Origin: Oscarella lobularis
Taxonomy: Eukaryota > Porifera > Homoscleromorpha > Homosclerophorida > Oscarellidae
Direction: 5' to 3'
NCBI RefSeq assembly: GCF_947507565.1
Contig: NC_089192.1
Location: 1,794,690 to 1,858,689, forward strand
Length of the DNA stretch: 64,000 nt
Positions 54,914-64,000 of the stretch are shown here, piece by piece. Each line of letters starts with the position of its first letter. The stretch's first letter is position 1. The translations under genes were made by a program, and so were the position numbers. The notes beneath the pieces were generated by a model. The model had not been told where the DNA came from, searched no databases, and saw only the letters and a list, made by a program, of their open reading frames with translations.

Positions 54914-55648
54914 ATGAAATTCATTTGCTGTATCACAGCCGAGGGAATTGGATTGCTCTAACGATCAGTTACTTCAATGAAGACGTCGTGGCAAACGCAA
55001 GTCCGTCCGTTTTAGATTCAATTAGAATGCAGATATTCGAACACATGGGAAGTATATGCCAGCAAGGTATGGGTGGATTTAAATATAGCATATACTGTGA
55101 AATACGAGATGCCATATGCGCTGACGGAAATTTGGATATTGATGTAAATGTCATCCTATACTTCAGAAAGAGAAGTACAACTATCTGCCAAAAGATTCCA
55201 AGATGTACGACAAATTTGGGAAACGCTTGCGAGTAAATCTAGAAGACTTTCTCAAAATTAACCGTTTGTTTAGGCACCAGATCACTTGCGCTACCCCACC
55301 GGCATCTCAATGTAAGGTAGCAGAAGTGCGCTGTGCTCGATCAAATTTGTTTTTTACGGGTACACTTCCTGAGGTGATAAACAAATCTCTCATTTGCATT
55401 GTGGCAAACCTAGTCAAGGCAAATTGGGAAGATTTTGCTGCTTTCTTAGGACAAAATGCCACCGACATACCGCAATATATACCAAGAAAAGTCAAAAAGA
55501 AATTTTCTTAGGGCCATCCATGATGGTCATAGAGGATTTGGTAGCAGAATCCGGTCGAAAGGCAACGGTAAATGCTCTTATTCGAGCTTGTGCGCGGGGC
55601 GGAATTCACAGAGACAACATTGAAGATGATATACTAAGGAGATCTTGA
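54914..55648 (+). pseudogene. Death-domain gene fragment
   Basis: 54914-55143 is open (DEIHLLYHSRGNWIALTISY) and of unknown fold. 55167 onward continues in phase across a possible 23-nt intron (KEKYNYLPKDSKMYDKFG). 55420-55500 starts a Death domain (NWEDFAAFLGQNATDI), which resumes in another frame at 55518 (MMVIEDLVAESGRKATVNAL) and stops at 55646. The break between the Death halves has no clear intron. Probably a truncated relative of the neighbouring Death genes. Confidence 0.55.
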
Positions 55649-55879
55649 GAATGTTCGTAGTTATACCTGAAGGGTTTATATTTAGTTCAGAGTCCGCCTT
55701 CTCTACGGATGAAAAAGCTATACTATATATGTATATAGAGTGGCTGAACTAACACTTTTGTTCTTTTTTCGCTAATTTTGTTGTAACCCCTGCTTGGACG
55801 AAGTTGCTCGCCAATGGCACTTCAAACGTATCCCTAACCCTAGTACATTATTTATGGTTTGACTGATTATAAGTACATT

Positions 55880-58030
55880 TGCTGCCATTATCCGGGTATC
55901 ATTAGTAGTTGATGCCTTTATCCGGGTAATTGTCAAAGAAGTATAGTCGTTTTCGCTCAATTTTTCGCAGGACGCGTTTCGCTATTAGTAGGAGGCTTTC
56001 TAAGGCACTTTTCTACCCGCTGACGTCTTTATGAAAAAGTGAGGCTCCCTAAGTTGTCTCACAGATTTTCGCCTGGCGAAACGCAAGGTAAAGCTCGAGA
56101 CGCGAGTGCAGATATTCCATTCAACGGTACTCTGAATGCCTACAGTTAAAAGGGTTCGTCGCCGCAACTAAGTGGTTCCCCATCGCCCAAGAGCCGAATT
56201 CATCTGTCGCCGTTTCGAAGCTCTTCTCTCCTCCCTCGTATGTCGAATTCTTTTCTCCGTTGCGCGAAGAAAAGCTATAAGGTGTGTTTCCATGTGGTTT
56301 GAATTATGCGAGCGCACCATTTTCGCAGCGGTCGCCCTAGTGATTCTGAACCCCCAAAAGGGGCCTCACCCGTTCACCCCTCATATACTATCTATAGATT
56401 GATGTGAACTCGCAGCAAAGTACGAAGAGCGTGTCACTTAACTGTACTGTACTCACATGTAAGTAAACTCTCGTGTGTTGCAATTGTTTTATTGTGGAGT
56501 TCGTATAGAAAACGTCAAAGCCTCTGCTCGAAACTCTAACAAGCGAAACGAAAATCATTTGGAAAGTAGGTGACGTACACACCAATCTCTTGTACTTGCA
56601 TTCGTCTTCTCTTTTTTTTAGTTTATCGACTTTGTCTTTGCTGATTAGCGTCCTAGTTGAATTGGGGATGAGCTCCATAGATTCTTGGTAAGATGTTTGG
56701 ATGCTTGGGAACGACAATGAAACAGGGATCATGACTAATATGTAGCAGTAAGCCGCCGTCTTGAATAACCTATGGGAGCTAACCTAAGTGTCATAAGCAG
56801 GATTTTTTTTTTCAACGCTGAACGATTTCAAAGCATCAACTTCGTCTTCGCAATCTTATCTATCAGTTCCAGTTTGAAAAATTACACGAGATTGGTGATC
56901 GCTTGATGGTCGCCCGATCACAGGAGCCTGTATGTATCATCTTACATCTCGAGTAGCGCTCCTCATAGAGGAGAGAGAAATTCGCTAGCATCACATGCTT
57001 ATAGGCGAACAATATCTAGATCGTAACTGCTTTCTACTGCTTCATTGGTGATGCACATTAGTGGCTGGGGACGCGGGTGCGGCTACCTGGAAGTGGTGAT
57101 TATGTTGTGACCTACTGAGTCGGTGCCGCGGTAGGTCAGTTGTGAATGATCCGGATTTCGTTGTCGCTGTAATTGGGTAAGAGACGTGCCCATGCGTGAT
57201 CATCATTTCATCGTTCTCGGAGCGCGGAATGTCCTGCCGTGATGCAATCATCCGATGCTGCAGCGCTTCCACAATGAATCGTTGCAGAATCACAAAGGAC
57301 GTCATGTTTTCTTGCATGGTGTACTTCTTGCTCTACGCAGTTGGGGTTTAAGGGAGGAGGGATTTTTTGCGCGTGCGTGTCTTTATAGTTAGGGCGCGGC
57401 GTGACGCAATGAAAAATAGACTAGGAAATAATTTTTTATTCAATAAAACACGGAAATAAACCGGAAGTCATTTCAAGCTTTAAACGATCGTCCTTTCGGC
57501 GTCTTCAGGCAGGGAGGGCGATTCACCCACGCCCCCTGGTGGACACGGAGCCCGGAGCTTCGGTTGACCCACGAAGCACGGGGTACGGCCTCTTTATCCT
57601 CGATTGGCCTCGGAGATGGGCCTTGGAAGTGAAGCGTCCTCGGATGTGAGTCCGCCACCCATGTTATCCAAGGGGACCGCTATTGTGACCCACCGCGTCT
57701 CGCCATAGTGGGGAAGCCAACTCTATCGGCCCCTGCTATAGAGGTGTGGCCTCTTTCACCTCATTGGCCTCGGAGGTCTTTGGGAGTAGATAACACGCTT
57801 GAGCAAGAACGTCAGCAAAATTATTTCAAACGAGTTTCTAGCACGGGATGAAGAAAAAAAGACATCAGCAACAAAAAACAATGCTGCCTGCTCAAAGTAT
57901 AAGTCACCTGTTTACGCAACGCCGTGAAAATAATATACAAGTACAAAGGGAATAGTCTTGTCCGTTGTGATGAGTTCATGCAATTTTTTTCACGGCCACT
58001 TGCATGACGTGCCAGAAGCAAATGTACGTC
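55880..58030 (-). mobile_element. Non-autonomous Helitron derivative, inverted (copy 3)
   Basis: On the minus strand this matches copy 2 (31350-33650) along its whole length, including the shared 340-bp interior (57050-57340). The ends are at about 58030 (left end of copy 2) and 55880 (TTATCCGGGTATCATT, the right end). Confidence 0.75.
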
Positions 58031-58560
58031 TGCAAAACGAAAAGAAAGATGTGCGTTTATTTAGAGAGTTACTTTCTGCTTAACAACCTGCATAAGAACC
58101 TGTTCCGAGCTTTTCATTGGGGAGCTAAGCTGAGAATTGCGACAAACTCGTTAGACTGCGTTGCGCTTCTTCAAGTGAGTCTAGAAGAGTTTGACGTCGA
58201 CATTCCAGACCACGACGTTCGGTTCGATGTTGCCGCTCCATTTTATATCTGAGAAAAAATAATTTAATAAAACCTTTATTCGAATTATCGAATCTCTTTA
58301 GTAATGGAATAATTTTTACTTTTCCTCTGCAAGAAATAAGCATTGAGCTTCGAGAGTCAGGCACCGAGACTCGATTTCAACACAAACAACCGTACTTCGT
58401 ACTCAGTTAGTGAAAAACTTTATTTCGTCACTTGTCCAGATTGCTGCATCACTGTTTACTTTCTCTTAGTTCCCATTCAATATCTCGGAAACGAAGTCTG
58501 CCAAAATTATTACTATTAACTTACTTGCAATGTTAAGTAACGCCCGATTCGTCTAGTGTC
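58031..58560. other. No recognised gene
   Basis: An open stretch at 58004-58252 (plus) partly overlaps the end of the Helitron derivative and shows no domain. Nothing else is supportable. Confidence 0.4.
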
Positions 58561-58599
58561 GTTATTCTAACATGCCTGATGGACGTGATTGCATAGAGG

Positions 58600-59620
58600 T
58601 TGATCCAAAAAAACTGCCTAGGCGAAGTTGATACAGTACATAGATATCAATACGGCGCAGAGTACTGTTTATCGCGGTGTGAACCAGGCTCGATACTACA
58701 TAGCAGCTCTGATGCTCGTTCAGTCATCTCCAAGAAAAAGGACGAAAGCGAGCAAAGTAAAAGAGATCGGTGACCGCGGCACTCTCTTCCCTGATGATTT
58801 TCGTTTCGATGGTTCTCGAGGGTCTACATCGCTTTGCGAGACTCTTTCAGTCTGTCCTCGAAGCAAGGTATAGGCTCCACGAGGAATTCGCTCTAGCTAG
58901 ACGAACGCTATAATAAAACATATGCAATACAAAACAGAGTTTCACACACCCTTCGTAATTTTGTTCTCATATGCAATCGGTCTACATCGACCACCTCAAA
59001 ATAATCAAGTCTAGTCATTCCTGCCAAACTGTTATCTAAAAATTAGCAATAAAAATTATTATCTGAAAGGATCTATGGTACGTCGTGGATAATAATTCAA
59101 AGATGTGTATGAGATAGCCCATTGGAGAACGGGAGAGGCCCCCTTTGGGGGTTCAGTATCACTAGGGCCATGGGATATGAACATCGTGCGCGCGCATAAC
59201 TCAAACCACAAGGAGACAACCTTTTAGAGCATCGGAGAAAGGAATTGGACTTACTATGGAGGAGAGACGAGCTTCGAAACGACGACGGTTAAATTTGGCT
59301 CTTGGGCGATCGGGAACGACTGAGACGCGTCGACTGACTCGTCTACGTGCAGGCCTTTAGGCTACCGCCAAACGGAATACTGAACTCGCGCTGCGAGCTT
59401 TACCTTACGCTTGGCAATGGCGAAAATCTGTTCGTGAGACAACGTAGGAGGCCTCACTTTCTCGTAAATGCGCCAGCGTCTAGAAAAACTGCTCTGGAAA
59501 GCATCTTACTATAGCCGAAACGCGTCCTGCGAAAAAATCCAGTCAAAACCCTGCAGTCAAAAGGATTACTCTTCGTTGACCATTACCCGGATGAAAACAC
59601 GAACTATTTTTGATCTGCTA
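58600..59620 (+). repeat. Diverged copy of the Helitron-family right end
   Basis: Blocks match 16630-17620: CTGTTTATCGCGGT, GATGATTTTCGTTTCG, AGAGGCCCCCTTTGGGGGTTCAG, CTCTTGGGCGATCGGGAACGACTGAG and CATTACCCGGATGA. It is much more diverged than the copies at 33 and 56 kb, so it is older. From 59620 to 60114 I see nothing. Confidence 0.7.
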
Positions 59621-60171
59621 AACAGTATTGCTTATTGTTACATCTTTTTCGCCGGCGTGCAGCTCGTTGCGTGGCAAAGTGAACCCAAGTCAGCTGTCAT
59701 TATTCACGTGAATAACAATTGTGGTCATATGAATGCATCGAATTCCTCCTAGGCACTTCCCGTGCAGATATCTTCATGAGATGGTCCCAATTATCAGATA
59801 AAAAAGCCAAAAATCGCAAAACAGAGAAAAGGCTACATGTATTTCGCCAGATTATCCTTTTCTCACAAGTTTCCGTAGGTACACATATCTCATAAGTTAG
59901 GAGGGTAAATTCGTATAGAGAATTGATATGAATTTTTAAAAGAAATTGTAGCGGATTCCGCTGCGGATATGCTTTCAGTCTAGGATATTTATGTTCTCGA
60001 CGAGACCCTGAATCTCCGATGCGGTGAACGCCTCAAGCCGAACTCGCGGAACGCGTTTTACCAGTATTATATAAGAGCTGAGACGTATATGAATTTGGTT
60101 GCCGCATTTTTTCCGCGACTTCAGTGTTCTAGACCTCGGCTGATGGGAACCAGATGATGTTTTATCAATCG

Positions 60172-60238
60172 TGACGTCACTAAAGTAGGAAGGAGAAAGC
60201 TGCATTGGATCACGTGCATAAGCAGGATGCATATAAAT
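60172..60238 (+). promoter_or_regulatory. Conserved promoter of the peptide-precursor gene (copy C)
   Basis: TGACGTCA (60172-60179), CACGTG (about 60211-60216) and TATAAAT (60232-60238) are in the same order as copy A, about 80 bases before ATG 60318. Confidence 0.7.
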
Positions 60239-60317
60239 TGGCAAATATATAGAAGAATAAGGTCAGTTGGCTTCGACCATTGCTCGAGAATTGACTACGA
60301 AGGAAAGCTACAAGAGC

Positions 60318-61321
60318 ATGTCTAACCAAGTGAATATCGCTCTTGTTATAGCCGTTATTGCCTCAGCGGCCAAAGGTATACATGCATTCGCGTCTCGCGT
60401 AATATGCATGCAGAGTGCATGTGTACCCACCCGCCTTACTAAATTCATACAGTATAGCTGACGGCCGGCTGCAAGATATAAGCTAGGCTAGGCACGCAAT
60501 AGTCAAGGTGCAAGAGCAGCATCTGTTTCGGCTTTACAAAAACATTACTAAATGCAAGATGATCATGTCTAAGTGCCACTTAGGTTCTAACGTAATTAGC
60601 GCGCCTAAACGTAAAAACAGTTCAAACGCTTTTGAAACTTTATTAGAGAATAAGGTAGACTTGTTGCCCTACAAATCGCAATCGCGAAGCAAGATGCACT
60701 ATACCGATTAGAATGTTATCGATTTTTCAAAGAAAGCCAACAACTTCTAAGCAACGATCTTGCGTAATTCCCCATTCCTACCGTTGCTATATTAGGAAAT
60801 GTTTGGGACGAAAAGGGCGCAAACTTTGAAATGACAGACACGGATGTGGGCAATAATGTACAGATCGAAACGCTGATTCGATTGAAAGAACTCGGCTTCA
60901 ACGTCACCGTCATTATCGGCGCCATCCTGAGAAACGACGGAACGAGAGAAAAATTAAAGAAACTCATCTACAAAAGAGAAAGCACACACGATTCGCTCAT
61001 ATCACTGAGCTGCATGAAGAAATACCGGATATCGTTACCGAAGCGGAAGTGAAACTGATGATCGAGAGAAGGAATAAAAATCGTCTATCCTATACTGATG
61101 AAAACGCCCTTGTGGCACCGAAGACCCTTCTTCTGAAAATAGAATTCGATCTCGATCCGTCGCAAGATCTCGCGTTCGTTTTTGCTCGTGGTGAGAGCAA
61201 CGGTGACAGACGCAAGCGCGGATGGTGGACCAACGCAGGCCGAGTAGTCGGTCGCGCTGCTGTTGGCGTCGCCGAAACTTTTGGAGGTATCATCAGTGGT
61301 ATTTTCGGAGGAAAGAAATGA
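60318..61321 (+). pseudogene. Secreted antimicrobial-peptide-like precursor (copy C), frameshifted propeptide
   Basis: Exon 1 60318-60375 (signal peptide MSNQVNIALVIAVIASAAK) splices in phase 1 to exon 2 at 60796. The propeptide is close to copy A until near 60999, where seven bases present in A are missing. After that the frame is shifted, up to the TGA at 61319-61321. The tail after RRKR has diverged strongly (starts GWWTNAGRVVGRAA, ends GIFGGKK) yet keeps the Trp-Trp start, cationic amphipathic character and a C-terminal Gly-Lys-Lys amidation signal. It may be a pseudogene or an assembly error. The conserved design of the tail argues for past selection. Confidence 0.65.
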
Positions 61322-61579
61322 CTTATGAAGTTACTTTCCACGAAGTGAGCATGCGATGCTGAGCTGAAGTTAGTCTGCATGTTTGTTGTCGGTGTTCAAT
61401 ATGCAAGTTGTGCTTTCCATATATGAGAATTCTGCCCCTTACGTACACAGTACAGTGTACTGCTCTCATTCGCAATGCAAGATATCTTGCGAGAAGTCTA
61501 CTTTTGCGTCACACTCCGTCTATCTCTCATGCACCTTAGAGCCGGGGGGAGCAAATGTTTTATTGAAGGACGCCCGCGG

Positions 61580-62050
61580 AGCAAAGCCCAAAGTATTTTG
61601 TACACGATCATGCTTAATTAACACAGAAGGAGCGCTTCGATGCGAATGCAATTCAGGTTGTGATCTGTATAATTGTGGGAAGTCCTGCTTAGAACGCTAT
61701 ACCCTTAAGGATGCGGTAACGGATTCTGCATATATAGGCTAAAGCTGCCAATTGCTCACTGAAACTGTGCGTCAAATTAACAAGGCATTGCATGCAATGA
61801 ATAGATCTGAAGCCCGGAATATTCAAATGGTTGATATGCCAAACCCAAATAATGTTTCCTGTAACTATGGCTGGAGAGGAACTTCCTGTGAAACCGCAAT
61901 CTGTTTTCAAGGATGTATTCACGATACGTAAGACAAACCAGGAAACTGTACATGCGAGAGAGAATGGACAGGAAACATATGAACTTACCCGTTTGTTCGA
62001 ATGAGTGCGAGAACGAAGGAGTCTGCTCGGCACCGAAAACGTATAAATAG
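61580..62050 (+). pseudogene. EGF-like exons, best preserved remnant (unit C)
   Basis: 61590-61690 encodes CTRSCLINTEGALRCECNSG, then CDLYNCGKSC, the calcium-binding-EGF pattern. 61860-61916 encodes CNYGWRGTSCETAICFQGC. 61930-61975 gives PGNCTCEREWTGN after a stop. 61995-62045 gives PVCSNECENEGVCSAPK in another frame. EGF modules mediate extracellular contacts; this copy is interrupted and not functional. Confidence 0.65.
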
Positions 62051-62300
62051 ACGGACTGATTCAAACTAGCGTCTTTCTCGTCAGAAATGACAAAAACAGG
62101 TGATGTGTACTGCGATGCCTATTTTAGCTTTAGCATAGCTTCCCTAAAGCACCACTTCATATTTCTTCATAGATTGAACTAGGAGCAAGGATATCACATT
62201 CATGGCCATCTCGAAAGGATGAGGTAAAATAGATTATTGCCTTCTGGTAAATCAACTGGAGCATCTGACTGCAAATAAGAAACTGTTATAAATGTGAAAA

Positions 62301-64000
62301 GGCCAAAGCATCATTGCAACGTTCAGAGGCCTCCTAAGGATAACAGCTATCCACGACTCGAGAGAAACATCAAAAGAAGGAGTTCGTAGCCCAATGAAGG
62401 TCGTAGAGCGCTTTTAAAGCAATGAGATAAAACGCCTTACGAAAATAGGAGCTTGGTGGCTTGAAACGATCGATACGACCGATCAAAACTCACAGGGGTG
62501 CTGCGATGAATGACTCTGCAAAGCTTCCTGACCGAAAAAGAGCACAGAAGTCGTTAATCTCAGGCGAATCCAGGGCGAATCGAAACAGAGATGATCGCGC
62601 GCTAGTCGAGAGACGGCGAGGCTGTACGTACGGTCAAAAAACATCGATGATGCACGGGGCCCCGACCTCTATTTCCACGCTAACAATCAGCATCGGTTCC
62701 CTCTCGTCTTCGAGACCAGAACTTACCAGATTTTGGAATTGTTTTCGACTGAGAGAAGGAGGAAAACGGGCATCAAAAGAAATCTGGGAAGGCAATAGCG
62801 CACGCGATCTCTGACGTAGACACGCCAAAGATATAAAAGGCCACACCTAAAATGATCAATTTTAATAACAAATTTATGTTCGACCGCTCAAGGTTTGGGT
62901 ATATGGTGGCGAATGCCTTCGTGAGGTATTCGGCCGCCTTGCCGGCTACATGGCTGACGCTTTGAGTCTTTGACGGTTTCCTCTTAGCCAAAAAGGACTC
63001 GGAAAATTGAGAGCAATATCGGTTTGAAATTTTTTTGCGTTTATCAAATTCTAAAATTTGCTCTGCTTTTCACCATGATGAACATTAACTTCGTACGAGA
63101 GAGTGGGCTTTCTTCTCGTTGAATATGCCGAGATAGCTGCAGCGAGCATGGTGAAGATGGCCTGTCACCGGGGTACAGCGATGTCGTAGTGAAAGCAGTC
63201 GCTGATTGTTAAAATTATTGCTCGACTATAGTGATGCCTTTACTGTATTATGAACATTAATAATTGGCATCGTTGCCATTGAGTCTTGCTATAACTGAAA
63301 TCGACTTCTGTAAATCGCAGAATAGAAGAAGATGAGTGGCGCGATATCATCCTAAAGATATCGTAGAATGAGCTACTCGAGATCGTTGCAGACTGCTTAA
63401 GCATTTATTAGAATCTTCTCTCGAACAAGGAGCCGCCGCCAATCAAAGCCGCTAACATCGTATTCATTCACTGAGGACTGGTTTTTAGGGAGATTTTTTG
63501 TTGCCCAAGCAGATGAAGTTTAGTCCCCTAAGATGCTGTACCTGAGGAATGATTTTCTTTTGAAAGAAGAGCGTAGGGTTATCTCCAATGAAGGATAAAG
63601 CATTGCGCTCATGATTCTTTAAAAAGGTGATCAGTTTTTATTCAATCTTTTTATTTAATTGAACCGTTTCAAAGATAGCATTGGTAATGACAGTTCTATA
63701 CTTACTTGCTGATTTAGATTCTTTTAGAAGCGCATTGGATAAAGCAAGAACACCAGTGCAGCATTCCCACCTGCTAAATTTGATGAATAAGTGGTGGAAA
63801 GAAGTTAGAGGTTACTTTGATTAGGAATTGTGTATATTAATCATTTATATAAATTTCGGCGCCTACCATCACGTTTGGGAAGCCTCCGTCGCCGTTATAG
63901 GGGCTTGCAAATGCGTTTGCCATTCATTACAGCATAGATGTAATAATATATGATGGTTGGCTCAATATTATTTACACATAAAAACAAAAACCAATGTCAG
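62301..64000. other. Mostly non-coding; one possible minus-strand exon
   Basis: The only candidate is 62991-62773 (minus): MAKRKPSKTQSVSHVAGKAA, then a hydrophobic segment LLLKLIILGVAFYIFGV, as in a small membrane protein. An internal ATTTTAG could be an acceptor, so the model is uncertain. The rest shows no gene or repeat that I can support. Confidence 0.35.

Larger units (their letters stand above)
60115..62300 (+). repeat. Segmental duplication unit C (partial)
   Basis: Matches A 4270-6490, starting just upstream of the peptide-precursor promoter and ending after the EGF remnants. It is more diverged than B. It lacks the small secreted-protein gene and the intronic palindrome. Confidence 0.85.

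Noticed and set aside
62461-62814. 117-codon plus-strand frame
   Set aside because: Basic, Ser/Arg-rich translation with no domain, no signal and no intron support; it overlaps a slightly better minus-strand candidate.

Overview
This is eukaryotic nuclear DNA, almost certainly from an animal. The genes are split by short GT-AG introns, mostly 45-150 nt. Several domains are typical of metazoan signalling: Death domains, Ank-Roc-COR, a STAT-type SH2 and EGF-like modules. The gene mix (Kelch-TKL kinases, Death-nucleoside phosphorylase, a PEP-synthase-like enzyme) is what I would expect in a sponge or another early-branching invertebrate. That assignment is inference; no rRNA or other taxonomic marker is present. 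Two 200-N scaffold gaps lie at 18974-19173 and 37679-37878.

Layout. 1-1342: fragment of an LTR retrotransposon (tRNA-Leu primer site, gag with zinc knuckles). 1341-6820: segmental duplication unit A, carrying a small secreted-peptide gene, a secreted antimicrobial-peptide-like precursor gene and decayed EGF-like exons. Unit B is at 45805-49626 and the partial unit C at 60115-62300. 7034-9322: a broken LRR(ZYG11-like)/COR/Death gene with further fragments at 19240-19591 and 44524-44880. 9853-10831: a four-exon secreted protein. 12.5-17.6 kb: a Helitron with a Rep gene but no helicase; deleted derivatives lie at 31.35-33.65 kb and (inverted) 55.88-58.03 kb. MITEs and foldback elements occur at 3518-3899, 17338-17406 and 17680-18473.

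20.2-31.2 kb is a tandem array of Kelch-protein-kinase genes, each followed by a copy of the first exon of an aconitase/IRP-like gene. Copy 1 is 20782-23346, a remnant is 23940-24541, and copy 2 (25374-27918) runs directly into a third kinase (27966-29181). That third kinase has lost both catalytic aspartates. The array ends in a decayed aconitase/IRP pseudogene (29348-31190).

34.2-37.6 kb (minus strand) holds Death-domain genes, including a Death-nucleoside phosphorylase fusion. 40.1-44.1 kb (minus) is an apparently intact PEP-synthase-like gene. 50.07-53.92 kb is a 15-exon ankyrin-Roc-COR-Death gene (DAPK-like without the kinase), followed by exons of a STAT-type SH2 domain and then another Death-domain fragment.

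Taken together this looks like an expanding and decaying innate-immunity or stress-signalling neighbourhood. A shared Death exon with the same splice phase is joined to different C-terminal modules (nucleoside phosphorylase in one gene, probably SH2 in another). Kinases are duplicated into kinase-pseudokinase pairs, and host-defence-like peptide precursors are multiplied by segmental duplication. Many copies carry different small frameshifts, which may be real pseudogenisation or assembly errors.
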